DNA of 64,000 nt from Clusia tigrina (taxonomy: Eukaryota; Arthropoda; Insecta; Diptera; Clusiidae): the NCBI GenBank assembly GCA_920105625.2, contig OV050030.1, positions 167,565,315-167,629,314 on the forward strand, written 5' to 3'. Under the pieces are notes generated by a model. It was not told where the DNA came from. It worked only from the letters and a program-made list of their open reading frames with translations, and did not search any database. This document shows positions 34,054 through 44,287 of this stretch, piece after piece. A program made the translations under genes and the position numbers. Numbering within the stretch: the stretch's first letter is position 1; each line of letters opens with the position of its first letter.

Positions 34054-34838
34054 TCGAGGATTAATGTCTTTGCCTTTTTTTTAGCATGTAACCATTTTAA
34101 GGGTTGGTGGTCTGTTGCCAGTTCAAAATTTAATCCATAAATGTATGGTCTGAAGTAATTGGTAGCCCACACGATTGCTAGTAATTCCTTTTTTGTTGTT
34201 GAGTAGTTTCGTTCATGATCGTTTAATGTTCTGCTAGCGTAGCAAATAGGGTGATTATTCTGTTGAAGAACAGCTCCTATAGCGAACATGCTAGCATCGG
34301 TAACTACTTTAAATTTTTTGTTAAAGTCAGGATATTTTAATATGGGTGCTTCCGTCAATATTAGTTTTAGTTTTTCAAAGGCATTTATATAGTTTGAGTC
34401 GTTTATGTTTATTTTGCTGTTTTTTTTGAGGTATTGAGTCATTGGTTGAGCTATTTTGGAATAATCTCGTATGAATTTGCGATAGTAGCCAGTTATTCCC
34501 AAAAATGATTTTATTTGTTTTGTTGTTCGAGGCAATCTAAGGTTTAAAATAGTTTCGATTTTCCTTGGATTAGGTTTGACGCCTTCGGGTGTCAGAACGT
34601 GTCCCAAATATTCGGTCTCTTTTGAAAAGAATTTGCATTTATCAAATTGAATTTTTAGGTTATGCGAACGTAATTTCTCGAATATTTTCCTAATACTACT
34701 TACATGTTCGCCTATGGTTGTGCTAAACACCAATATATCGTCCATATATACTACGCAGATCTTGTTTATGAATTCCTGTAATACCGAATTCATAAGGCGT
34801 TGAAAAGTTGATGGGGCATTTTTCAGACCAAACGGCAT
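34035..34838 (-). pseudogene. E1 pol, RT C-terminal half and RNase H
   Basis: The frame opens with MPFGLKNAPSTFQRLMN, then VVYMDDILVF with YMDD at 34737-34748, then GHVLTPEGVKPNP and FLGITGYYRKFI (thumb and connection). RNase H follows with VTDASMFAIGAVL, YSTTKKELLAIVWA and LATDHQPLKWL, all with their acidic residues. A frameshift near 34080 separates it from the next pol piece. Confidence 0.85.
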
Positions 34839-34858
34839 TCGTACGTACTCATAATGTC

Positions 34859-35770
34859 CTAAAGGCGTGGAAAAGCAGTTTTCTTCCTGTCCTCCTCTTT
34901 TACTAAAATTTGGTGGAAGCCTTTTGCCAAGTCAAGGGATGTGAAATACTGAGCCCTGCCTAATTTATCCATAATGTGGTCAATGTTGGGAATAGGAAAC
35001 TTGTCATCGGTTGTTATTTCGTTCAGTTTCCTATAGTCGATCACTATGCGCCATTTTTTCTTTTCAGAGTAGTCAGTCTTCTTAGGTACAATCCATAGGG
35101 GACTATTATAAGGTGAATTACTCTCCTTTATAATACCTTGTTGGAGCATATCTGCAATTTGAGTAGATATCTCTTGCTCGTGGATTTGCGGGTACCTATA
35201 TATTTTTGAATATATTGGCTGCTCATTTTTCGTGTTAATTTCGTGTTCGATTCCAGTAGTGTTTGTTAGATAGTCACCGTCTTTATAAAATAGGTAATTA
35301 TAAGAGTTTATTAACTTCTTCAAATGCCTTGATTCTTCAGAATTCAAAGGTTTGGTAAGTTGTGGCATATCTTCGTCTCCGAAGCTGTTAGAATCTAATT
35401 GATGTATTTCTTCAAATTGAAATGGGCAAGCACTTATAAATTTTATTTTGTTGTTATTGATTAACAGCACTTCCTCTCTCATATCCACGACTGCTCCTAA
35501 TGGTCTCAGTAGATTTTGGCCTAATATTGCGTCGAATTGTTTATTAAAAAATTTTGTAATTTTCCAAACCATATTTGGATCTTCATTAAATTCACTAGGT
35601 AAAGCAGTTGTAATTTGCGTGTCAATCAGCGTTTGGTTGTTGAGTGAATTGAATTTTATTGATGCTGTTAGTTTTTCCCTCATATATTGTGGTAATTTTC
35701 TGTCATCGAGTAAGGATGTTGATGATCCTGTATCTATTAGACACCTAATTGTGTCGTTGCTTATCGACAA
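34859..35770 (-). pseudogene. E1 pol, protease and RT N-terminal half
   Basis: The protease has CLIDTGSSTSLLDD near the start, with an intact Asp-Thr-Gly. RT fingers and motif A follow: SPLWIVPKK, WRIVIDYRKLNEIT and YFTSLDLAKGFHQI (catalytic Asp). A frameshift at about 34850 separates it from the YMDD half. It follows gag directly (gag ends at 35776), the normal order. Confidence 0.85.
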
Positions 35771-35775
35771 GATTA

Positions 35776-36591
35776 CTATAGGTAAGTACGTTTGTGATGC
35801 GTTGAGGGAAAATTTACTTCATGATCCATGTGGTTTACGTTAGTGAACCTTGATTCTCTCCGATTATTGTAACCCTGTCTAGGATTATTTTGTTGTCTGT
35901 TTTGGCCATTATATTGTCTTTCATCGTGCTGTCGCATTTGTCTTTGGTTATTTTGTACTTGGTTGTATTGTCTGTATTGTCCTGGATTATTTTGTCCGTG
36001 GTTGTATTGTGTGTATTGTCCTGGACTATTTTGTCCGTGGTTATATTGTGTGTATTGTCCTGGATTATTTTGTCCGTGGTTGCATTGTCTGTAGCTAGTG
36101 TTCCTATGTTTGAAATTATTGTGTACTGTGGAAGTATGACTATTGGCATCCCTAATCATTCCTGAACTTTCTAGCAAGTCGAATGCACTCCGTAAGTTTC
36201 TTATATTTTTGTTAAGTATTAGTGTTGCTAAGTTAATGTTAATGTTATTTATAAAGGTTCTTAATATTATGCCCTCATTATTTGCTAGGCTAAACTTATT
36301 TATGTCGTATTCATACTTTTCATTAAGTTTACTTAAAATATTTCTTAGCTCTAAATAATAGGATCTTACTTGAACGTTTTTTGTTGAGATGGCTCGCTGG
36401 TACAGCTGGTGTTACATCTCCTTCACTCCAAAGTTGGTTATAAGTGCGTCCTTTATGTCGTCCCAAGAGGCGTTAGATCCCAAGGTTCTGACAACATCTA
36501 AGGCAGGTCCTTGTATTTTATATATGATGGTCCTCGAGAAAATGTACGCCTTCATTTGAGGGTTACCGTCCAGTAATGGTAGCAACGTATC
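35776..36591 (-). pseudogene. E1 gag, C-terminal part
   Basis: Piece 1 (36591-36412) continues the capsid-like core from the other side of BEL-A (DTLLPLLDGNPQMKAY) and meets a stop. Piece 2 (36177-35776) is a 133-residue tail dominated by Asn, Gln, Tyr and Gly with three perfect-phase repeats of QYNHGQNNPGQYTQ. No zinc knuckle was seen. The region between the pieces (36178-36411) is read in other frames. Confidence 0.7.
35965..36092. repeat. 42-bp minisatellite inside E1 gag
   Basis: Three 42-bp units with few differences (starting near 35969, 36011 and 36053) encode the 14-residue QYNHGQNNPGQYTQ repeat in the minus frame. The unit length is a multiple of three, so expansions would keep the frame. 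Confidence 0.85.
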
Positions 36592-36596
36592 CACTT

Positions 36597-37127
36597 TGTA
36601 AATACAGCCTCGTTTGACTGTAGTGATGTATTCCTTATTGACGTCTCATACAGGTACTTGAACCAATATGAGACTAGGAATAATAATTTGATTGTTCAAG
36701 CACTTGAACCTGAACAATCCGTCGCTGAAATAAAAGACTCAGGTTTCTTGTTGCTAAAGAATCAAAGAGTGATTTGTTTATTGAAATTCATCGTCGTAAA
36801 TAATAACTTATTGCTAACATCATCAATAATAATTAATAAGTACTAAAAGTAAATATCAGCAGAATATAACAGCAGCGCATAGCAGCATGTGCAAGTTCAA
36901 TGAACATACGTTTCAATGCCACCCAAATGCTTATGTTGCATTTTTGCGAATGCACCTAATTCTTGTGCAGGTGTCATTTGAGCCACAATGCTACTGCACG
37001 CGCAGACTGCATATTCCTTGTTGTTGTTGTGGGTACAAACGTACGGATACATACAAATATACTTTGCATATTAAACATTATGTTACAGTTGAAGGTTGTG
37101 CGATTGATATTTATATGAATTCGTACA
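36597..37127 (-). repeat. BEL-A 3' LTR (531 bp)
   Basis: The plus-strand start is TGTAAATACAGCC and the end is GAATTCGTACA. It matches 44288-44812, with AGACTCAGG here against a shorter stretch there, plus scattered substitutions. Its purine tract at 37128-37138 (GCGGGAGTG in the minus sense) is weak. Confidence 0.9.
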
Positions 37128-37157
37128 CACTCCCGCACGTTGACTGCGTCAACAACC

Positions 37158-37356
37158 TTAAAAATTTGTATCAAATTTTGTTTCGTCTTCTGGTTCTTGC
37201 ATCATATTCCGCGGTAATGGCTGCGGTAGAGTGACATCACATTTATGCTTTTTTGATTGGATCTTCCAGATTGAATACATAATTACAACAACCGATAGGG
37301 TAAGCGCTAAATACCCGACTGCAGAAAGGTGAACACCCATTGTTTGGACTTTGGAC
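37158..37356 (-). pseudogene. BEL-A env, membrane anchor downstream of a stop
   Basis: In the same frame as the preceding 653-codon ORF, immediately after its TAA, a 60-codon frame from 37340 has a hydrophobic segment (LSAVGYLALTLSVVVIMYSI) followed by a basic Lys-rich tail. This is the expected transmembrane anchor and cytoplasmic tail of env. Only the single TAA (37359-37361) separates it from the ectodomain. Confidence 0.7.
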
Positions 37357-37358
37357 GG

Positions 37359-39320
37359 TTACTCCCAAACTCTTTCTGATAATTGACCTTGAATGGTGCT
37401 GAGATTGGATAATTGCATGTTGTAGTGTTCAATATTATTCGTGTAGTGTGATCGGTGCTGGCATTGATCCATTTTGAGAATGTCAGTAGCAGTGGCCAAG
37501 CTGACATATGAGGTTTGTACAGAGCTTGAGAGAGTTTTATAGCCGTGAATTGTGATAAAACTGTGTTTCAGAACACAAGATGGTTGTAGCTTCAGCATTC
37601 CCGATCCTTCTAATATTAATTGCAAGGTTTCACCATCACATACTGCACTCAAGCGAGTAGCAAACTTCAAGGCGTAGATCCACTCGTTCTTATGATCCAT
37701 TTGAATCCAGGTTGAATTGTCTTGAACTTCATGGTGGATGCAATCCCGTTGAGTATCATTGGCAAACAGTTTAACTTCACATGAACATACTTCAGACTCT
37801 CTGTTGTGTATCAATTGGGTGTTGGCGCATAAGTATGTATATGGGTTCATCACTGTACAAGCCCCCAAATCAGCTAAACTCATGACAACGTATTGATCTC
37901 TGTGCGCGTTTATGGCTAGAAATCTGTTACAAGATTCTATTGTAATCATTGTGCCATTTATTATGTTAGGAATTGGTACCATCCGATACAGTTCGAATCT
38001 TTCCTCTGCAATTAATGGCAATGAGATTCTAAAACTGGCATGCTTCTTTGTTAAACCGCCTTCTACCTTCATTAATTTGTACAGTTGCAGTGAGTCCTCT
38101 TGATTCACTGGTATTTGGAGGGATGTTGAAATATGAGTTTTTATCTTGAGAATTTCTTCTTGTAGTTGAGTTGGTAATAGCAATAATGGGCTGATTTTGT
38201 TATGGTGTGTATCTGTCATAACATTCAATATTGATGATTGGATTCTTTGCAAGTGAGATGTTATCATAATGAGTTGGAGGGTCAGAGTGATGAAATAATG
38301 AGTCAGCTTGGCTTGAAACTTTTCTCCTTCAATGTTATTTAAGGTTTTCATTATGTCATTGATTTGGTTGTCAAGATTATCGAATTTTCCTTTGACTTCT
38401 ATTTGATCTTGTTTGATCACGTTGATAGTAGAATCAATCACTGATGTTTGGTTTTTGAGCAGGACTAATAGATGGCCTTCATTTTCTTTCACTTGCTGAA
38501 TGGTTTTTGACATTGATTCTGCATATTCTGAGTCCAAAACACCAAACAATGAGTTTGCAATATTTCCCACTATATCCACAGCACCTCTTTTAGATCGATG
38601 GGGAAACAATATCTTGTTATCCATTTGTAATTCAGCTTCAACATGCTCGAAGTTCACAAGAGTATCATGACAAGTAAATGGTGGCAGCTTCTGACATAAC
38701 TGTCGTAAACTACTGATGCCCTTGGATAAAGTCGTAAGTTCTGCCCAGTATGACTCTAGTTCGTAGTACACTACAAGTTTCCATTCTGACCTCTCGAAAT
38801 GTGCTGAACCTATTCCTTCGAAGTAAATACCCAATTCCGTGTTGAATTTGGTGTTAGCAATCTGCGAAAATCTTATTGGACCTCCCATGACAATTGGTAT
38901 GATGAGTAATCCCAGCAGTACTGTTGTGAGTCCCGTATGTCTTGTTTTTATTCGTTTTGTTGGTATTTCTACTTTTTCATCTTGATTCTCTTGACTTGTT
39001 GATTGGTCATGGATCCTATTATCATTTATGGGTAGTAGAGCTAATTTATGGATTGCACGTTTCCAAGTTCTAGTAGCTGTTCTAACATCAGCCACTCGTA
39101 CTGCTCCATCATCACCCTTATACGTCCTTGTTATCCTTCCTAGTGGCCATTGAAGAACTGGAACATTGTCTTCCTTGATTATTACCATGTCCCCTTGGTT
39201 GATGTTATCGTGCTGATGTGTCCATTTGGTTTTAGATTGAAGCTCGCATAAATATTCGTGCGACCATCGTTTCCAAAACTCATTTTTGATGTGGGATACG
39301 AGTTTCCACCGGGTCAGCAA
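37359..39320 (-). CDS. BEL-A integrase C-terminus fused in frame to env ectodomain
   Basis: One 653-codon frame. Residues 1-100 are the Pao-type integrase tail (WKRWSHEYLCELQSKTKW...GDMVIIKEDN). Residues 131-147 are a hydrophobic signal-like segment. An env ectodomain follows, with a furin-like RSKR at 242-245 leading into a block like the fusion region of the insect F/env family (GAVDIVGNIANSLFGVLD). No stop separates pol and env, which fits roo, where one polyprotein is encoded as I recall. The frame ends in a premature TAA before the anchor. Confidence 0.75.
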   Translation of the reverse strand: MLTRWKLVSHIKNEFWKRWSHEYLCELQSKTKWTHQHDNINQGDMVIIKEDNVPVLQWPLGRITRTYKGDDGAVRVADVRTATRTWKRAIHKLALLPINDNRIHDQSTSQENQDEKVEIPTKRIKTRHTGLTTVLLGLLIIPIVMGGPIRFSQIANTKFNTELGIYFEGIGSAHFERSEWKLVVYYELESYWAELTTLSKGISSLRQLCQKLPPFTCHDTLVNFEHVEAELQMDNKILFPHRSKRGAVDIVGNIANSLFGVLDSEYAESMSKTIQQVKENEGHLLVLLKNQTSVIDSTINVIKQDQIEVKGKFDNLDNQINDIMKTLNNIEGEKFQAKLTHYFITLTLQLIMITSHLQRIQSSILNVMTDTHHNKISPLLLLPTQLQEEILKIKTHISTSLQIPVNQEDSLQLYKLMKVEGGLTKKHASFRISLPLIAEERFELYRMVPIPNIINGTMITIESCNRFLAINAHRDQYVVMSLADLGACTVMNPYTYLCANTQLIHNRESEVCSCEVKLFANDTQRDCIHHEVQDNSTWIQMDHKNEWIYALKFATRLSAVCDGETLQLILEGSGMLKLQPSCVLKHSFITIHGYKTLSSSVQTSYVSLATATDILKMDQCQHRSHYTNNIEHYNMQLSNLSTIQGQLSERVWE

Positions 39321-39366
39321 ATTTGAAGTTGACGGGATGTTAGTTCATCTGAATATATTGATGTAG

Positions 39367-39906
39367 TCAGTTCCGTAAGCTTGTTTTGGCGCCAACGAAA
39401 TTTGTCGCGTTGTCAAGTAAGTTTTGACAATTTCCACGTCGGCCAATGAAACGTTTCAGAGCGCCAATGAATGCTTCTGTCGTAAGATCGCTTACAAGTT
39501 CTAAATGGACAGCTTTAATAACAAAACAGCAGAAAACGGATATGTAAGCCTTGTGTGGTCTTTTCCCTCTAATTTTGTAATGCACCCAGAATGGTGCACA
39601 GTAGTCTACTCCAGAGTTAATGAATGGGCGTGCTGGTGTAACTCGTGTTGCTGGCAGGTTTCCCATTAAATGGTTCAGCAACTGAGGCCTTGCCCTGGTG
39701 CATCGTATGCATTGTTGTAGTGTTGATCTGGCCGATGATTTGCCTTTTATGGGCCAGTACCTTTGCCTTATTATGGCCAGCAAGGCTTGAGGTCCACAGT
39801 GTTTATTCTCGATGTGAGTCATCTCAAATAGTAGTTTTGCTAAGGGACCATTATATGGAATGAGTATTTGATGTTTTGCTTCATAAGGTGCCAGTGATGC
39901 TTCCAA
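39367..39906 (-). pseudogene. BEL-A integrase, zinc-binding and first core part
   Basis: Contains HIENKHCGPQALLAIIRQRYW and CIRCTRARP (His/Cys zinc site), GVDYCAPFWV (first Asp) and LLDNATNFVGAK (second Asp). The block with the catalytic Glu (HFGGLWEAA type, present in BEL-B) should follow but is missing: only about 50 bp separate this frame from the integrase tail at 39320. This is an internal deletion, so the integrase is inactive. Confidence 0.8.
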
Positions 39907-40505
39907 TCATCCTCCAACTCGCAAAATGTTTGCGTCATCCAAAAATGGTGATAGGCTCTCCAATGTACTCGTCCCCTTGAGATCCTTGTGTTTCTTGAGG
40001 TACATGATTTCGTCATTGAAATCAGATCTTTGCATAGCTTGAACAATGATTCTTAATGCATGATCTAATTCGATGGGAGTCAGCGCTATATCAGTTTTTC
40101 GTACGTCCTTGCTACATCTAGTGTTGCTTATGAAACGACAAATGTATCCTACGATGCGTTGAAGAGTCCTGAAAGAGTTTCGGTGGTTGATTGTATACAC
40201 CAGTTCTTCAGAGTCAATTGCTACCAAGGATGCTGGATTCGTGGAAACTTGGGAGGCCATGCTGATTCTTTCCCATGTAGAAAAAATGGCCCGTAAAACC
40301 ACAAGTCACATCTTGCAAATTCTCTTGGTGATAATCCTCGTGAAACAACGTCAGCTGGGTTATCCTTGGAGCTAACATGACGCCACTGTTCTGCTAATGT
40401 CAAACCTTGAATAGTAGCTACCCTGTTGACTACTAATGTTTGAAATGATGAGGAGGCTGAATTAATCCAAGACAGAACTATTTGTGAGTCTGTCCACAAA
40501 AAGGT
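39907..40505 (-). pseudogene. BEL-A RNase H and linker
   Basis: The frame 40499-40221 starts with MWTDSQIVLSWI (RNase H Asp), preceded by a stop or frame change, then EQWRHVSSKDNPADVVSRG, the standard Pao-type motif. The frame 40302-39907 continues the linker (LVYTINHRNSFRTLQRIVGYI). Two frames overlap near 40221-40302, so a frameshift lies there. Confidence 0.75.
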
Positions 40506-40523
40506 GCGACAATCCTTTAACCG

Positions 40524-41215
40524 TTAATCATTTTTTACCCTAGCTGCCAACTGTGAGCCTAGTACCGCTGCGCATAGTTCCAAACGAGGCAATGTTTGTA
40601 GCTTAAGTGGAGCTACGCGTGATTTGGCACATAACAACCTCACTACTACTCTTCCTTCTTTGAAGATAGATCTGATATAAATTGATTGATGTTGGGATCT
40701 CACTTCTATGAATGTGTCGTGAGAATTTAAAGTTGTCCAATTCTTGCAATGCTCTTTGAAAACGCTCCCATCTTGTATGTAATTCTGCTGGTACAGCTTC
40801 ATCCCAACTAATTTTTAATTGCCATAATGCTTGTATAAAGATCTTTGCTGTAATTACAACTGGAGCTAGAATGCCAAGAGGATCAAATAATCTAGCTACG
40901 TCTGAGGTGACAGACTGCTTGGTCAGTCTTTGGGAGCCATGTCAAGCCCAGGGTTCTTATTGAATCATTCTTGTCGTTAGTAAAATCCAAATTAACTTCC
41001 TGGTCACCTTGTGGAATGTTCTGCAGGAGTTTAGGGTGATTTGCACACCATTTGCGTAGATTGAATCCATACCCATTCAACATAGTGATGAGTTGCGGTT
41101 GAGTTTCCATGGCGGTAATCAGAGTGTCTGATCCACCAAGACCATCGTCGACATAAAAGTTATCCTGAAGCATATGAACACGTAGTTGATACCGAATGGC
41201 GTTTTCTGATGACAT
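40524..41215 (-). pseudogene. BEL-A reverse transcriptase, second half
   Basis: The frame 41215-40892 carries YVDD (41144-41155) in DNFYVDDGLGGSDTL and the thumb start. After a frameshift, FDPLGILAPV appears near 40880-40890. The frame 40802-40524 has AKSRVAPLKLQTLPRLELCAA, the Pao-type RT/RNase H junction. It is in the same frame as the preceding piece except for one TAA at 41216-41218. Confidence 0.8.
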
Positions 41216-42901
41216 TTATTTGACACATCTTGTGGCGAAGTATGGTGCCGATCTTGTCCCATATGTGACAGTGTTAAGTTCGTAACACTTCAGTGGTTTC
41301 TTAGGGTCGCTCCTCCATATGATCAATGGATAATGGCGATCTTCAGAGTGAACCAGTATCTGCCGATACATTTTTTCAATGTCGGTGGTGAATACAAATT
41401 TCGGTAGACGGAAACGTAGCAGGATTGAAAATAGTTCGGATTGTATGGTTGGACCTATGTGCATTATGTCATTGAGTGAGACTCCCGATGACGTTTTTGA
41501 AGATGCGTCAAATACCACCCGCAGCTTTGTTGTGCTGCTGTCAGGTTTAAGTACACAGTGGTGTGGGATGAAGTAATTAGGTGAGAGTATTTCATTGATG
41601 TTGATCTCCCTCATGTGGCCCAAGGCTTCATAATTTTCCATAAACTCGATATATTGTTCACGAACGGCATTGTATTTAGATAATCGATGTTCAAGCGCCA
41701 GGAATCTGTTGATTGCTATATCCCTTGAACTACCTAAAACAGCTGCATTCTCTACGAATGGTAATTTTACAATAAAACGCCCATCATTGTTTCTAGTTGT
41801 ATTTTGTATAAAATGATTTTCGCAAAGTCTTTCTGTTGGGGATAAAATTGATTCAGCTAGTTCGACTTCGTCCAGTTTCCATAGCCGTTCAATAAGTTGG
41901 TTTGTATCATCATCATCATCCTCACTGCAAATACCGCAAGTTGCTGACGCCATCTGAAGTTCTCCTATCCTTCCTGATAGTATCCAGCCAAACACTGTGT
42001 TTTGTAGTGTTGGAAGTTCGATTGCTAATCGGATCTGTCCAATTGACAATACTTGGTGATAGAATTCCGCTCCTAATAAAACATCGATTTTGTCAGGACG
42101 GTTGAATGCTGGATCCGCTAAAGTGATGTTCTTCGGAATTGGCCATTTGGATATGCCAAATGGTTTTGTCGGTTGCGGAGAAATTATATCTTCTAGAACG
42201 AACGCCTCCAGTCGAGTGGAAAAGCCGTTAATTCGTGACTGTAGTTGAAGGCTAACTCGACGCTGTGCTCTCCGAGTTCCCTTGCCTATTCCTTGGATAT
42301 TCATTGTTGTGGACTTCGTTGAAGCTTCAAGTCTCTTGACAAGCCGTTCACTCACGATATTGATCTGAGATCCGGAGTCCAGAATTGCTCTGCATTCAAC
42401 TTCCTGCCCGTTGTTGCTGACTATTTTCACCATTGCAGTGCTGAGGAGCACATATCCCTGTTGCTTCAACTCCTTCGAAGCTACTAGTGCTGTGGACTGT
42501 TGAGGGTGTGGTTCATACTTGACCTGGTTTACGGCTGGTTCGCTGCGATATCCTTCAGAATGTACTAATGTATTGTGACTGTGATTACACTTAGTACATT
42601 TTCTTGACATACAATCCTTTGCCCAGTGTCCAGGCTTTAGACAATTAATGCATAGCTTATGTGTTTTTAGGAACTGTAACCTCTTCTGAACATAAAGTTT
42701 CAAAAAGCTTTGGCATGCAAACAGCGGATGTGTTTGGCTATTGCAAGACAAGCATTTCTTGATTCCTTGTTTTGTAGCTATTACCGTTGTCAATGTTTTT
42801 GCCGTATGCTCTCTTTGGCCGATTGCCTCGAGAGACTGGAATCTCGTTTCAATAAACTTTAAGAATTGCCTTAGGGTAGGTAATTCCTTTGGCTTCTCCA
42901 A
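41216..42901 (-). CDS. BEL-A gag C-terminus, protease and RT first half
   Basis: A 561-codon open stretch. Cys/His knuckles CLSCNSQTHPLFAC, CINCLKPGHWAKDC and CTKCNHSHNTLVH lie at about residues 38-116. A Pao-type protease follows with CRAILDSGSQINIVSERLV (catalytic Asp-Ser-Gly). RT fingers and motif A complete it: KLRVVFDASSKTSSGVSLN and FTTDIEKMYRQI. It is the downstream continuation of gag in the same frame, cut only by a TAG at 42905-42907. Confidence 0.85.
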   Translation of the reverse strand: MEKPKELPTLRQFLKFIETRFQSLEAIGQREHTAKTLTTVIATKQGIKKCLSCNSQTHPLFACQSFLKLYVQKRLQFLKTHKLCINCLKPGHWAKDCMSRKCTKCNHSHNTLVHSEGYRSEPAVNQVKYEPHPQQSTALVASKELKQQGYVLLSTAMVKIVSNNGQEVECRAILDSGSQINIVSERLVKRLEASTKSTTMNIQGIGKGTRRAQRRVSLQLQSRINGFSTRLEAFVLEDIISPQPTKPFGISKWPIPKNITLADPAFNRPDKIDVLLGAEFYHQVLSIGQIRLAIELPTLQNTVFGWILSGRIGELQMASATCGICSEDDDDDTNQLIERLWKLDEVELAESILSPTERLCENHFIQNTTRNNDGRFIVKLPFVENAAVLGSSRDIAINRFLALEHRLSKYNAVREQYIEFMENYEALGHMREININEILSPNYFIPHHCVLKPDSSTTKLRVVFDASSKTSSGVSLNDIMHIGPTIQSELFSILLRFRLPKFVFTTDIEKMYRQILVHSEDRHYPLIIWRSDPKKPLKCYELNTVTYGTRSAPYFATRCVK

Positions 42902-42904
42902 TGA

Positions 42905-44158
42905 CTACTCATATGCAATCCGCGTGCCTTTGTCTAATTTCTTCACTAGGAGGTGGAGAATAATTGGATCCCAAGAACTCGTGTCTAAACCAAGGTTTCT
43001 TAATGCCAGTAAGGTTTCCTGGGTTGTATCATGAAGTCCCTTTAGTGCTGCCGCTGATGGATAGTCTGTTGAGTGTTTGTTTTGCCCCAATAGTTTTTTC
43101 AACAGAGCTGAAGTTAGCAATCGCACATTGCTATATCGATCCTGGATTGATTCTAATGCAGTTTGGTAGTTATTCTCAGTTAGAGTGAGGTGTCTAATTA
43201 ATCGTTCTGCTTCTCCGATCAAATTTGTTTTAAGATACCACATCTTCTGTATTGTTGGAAGTGGCCTTTTGTGGATCATTTCATTGAATAGATCATAAAA
43301 TTGTTGCCACTTCAGGTAATCTCCATCGAATTTTGGCAGTATTACCTTTGGCAAATGTTCGGCGAGTGACGCTCGATTCGAAATTGCAGGAACGGTCACT
43401 CCCTTCTCTTGAAGCATAAGAATTCTGTTACTGACATGCATCTCTATGCTCAGGTATTCTTCAAAATTATAATCGTCAGAATTCATGTCATCTATAGAAT
43501 CCAGTATAACATCATTAAATCTCCGGGCTGCATTCCAATGATGTTCTATAAGGTTGGCCTTTGTAGTATAATATTGGCATGAATGGGGTGTGTCATCAGC
43601 CAATACATCGTCTAACATGCGTTGCACGAGTGCAATAACTGTATTTTGCTTGTGCACCATGTTAGGTATATTAGTCTTTTGAAGCCTCTTCTCTATGGGT
43701 TCTGCTGAACGAGTTGAGCCACTAACTCCTTGTGGTTGAGTTATGCCCTTCTCTGCAGGTTCCGTTGAGCAACTTGGGACACTAACTGCTTGTGGTTGAG
43801 TTATGCCCTTTGCTGTGAGTATTTGTTTGCTCTCCTTGATGTCTGCAAGGAAGTCTTGGTATCGGTTGCCCATTGATGCGTATAGATCCTTCACAAAGTA
43901 TGGATGGTCATTAGCTGCCGTTGGATCCCATCTAATTTGGTTATCGATACGTTGGAAAGTTAACCATAGCTCCTCAATTTCTCTGGATTTCCTTTCAATA
44001 TAGTCGAGTGTCTTCCGATCTTTCGGCCTTAGGATGCAATGGCCTTTTGGAGACCAATTGCATTGTCGTCCTGATGACGGACGAGATCGTCGATAGTTGT
44101 CATTATTAACGCTCACACTATTGTGCTCTTGCTTCTTAAGTATCGTGTTTTGTAGCAC
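42905..44158 (-). CDS. BEL-A gag N-terminal part (DUF1759-like)
   Basis: A 417-codon frame. A charged helical N-terminus (DRKTLDYIERKSREIEELW) leads to a 20-residue duplication (KGITQPQAVS... and KGITQPQGVS..., about 43690-43815) and the conserved BEL/Pao gag core (LPKVILPKFDGDYLKWQQF, then LTSALLKKLLGQ). It ends at TAG 42905-42907, where the family has a sense codon, so a single nonsense change cuts the polyprotein. Confidence 0.85.
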   Translation of the reverse strand: MLQNTILKKQEHNSVSVNNDNYRRSRPSSGRQCNWSPKGHCILRPKDRKTLDYIERKSREIEELWLTFQRIDNQIRWDPTAANDHPYFVKDLYASMGNRYQDFLADIKESKQILTAKGITQPQAVSVPSCSTEPAEKGITQPQGVSGSTRSAEPIEKRLQKTNIPNMVHKQNTVIALVQRMLDDVLADDTPHSCQYYTTKANLIEHHWNAARRFNDVILDSIDDMNSDDYNFEEYLSIEMHVSNRILMLQEKGVTVPAISNRASLAEHLPKVILPKFDGDYLKWQQFYDLFNEMIHKRPLPTIQKMWYLKTNLIGEAERLIRHLTLTENNYQTALESIQDRYSNVRLLTSALLKKLLGQNKHSTDYPSAAALKGLHDTTQETLLALRNLGLDTSSWDPIILHLLVKKLDKGTRIAYE

Positions 44159-44266
44159 CCTGTGTGATCGAACTAAAGCAGATGGATGAATTGTGATAAA
44201 ATTGAATGCTCACACTGCTGTGCTTTTGCTGAATCAATTTTATGTCCTGTATATCTATCGTCCTTC

Positions 44267-44285
44267 TATCACGTCGGGATCACCA
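44267..44285 (-). other. BEL-A primer binding site, tRNA-Trp type
   Basis: In the minus sense the sequence two bases after the 5' LTR is TGGTGATCCCGACGTGATA. It matches, with one mismatch, the complement of the tRNA-Trp 3' end as I remember it (ATCACGTCGGGGTCACCA). Confidence 0.7.
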
Positions 44286-44287
44286 AA

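Noticed and set aside
35835..36165. Frames of 91 and 104 codons overlapping E1 gag
   Set aside because: They are the other registers of the in-phase 42-bp minisatellite; only the minus frame with the QYNHGQNNPGQYTQ repeat continues gag.
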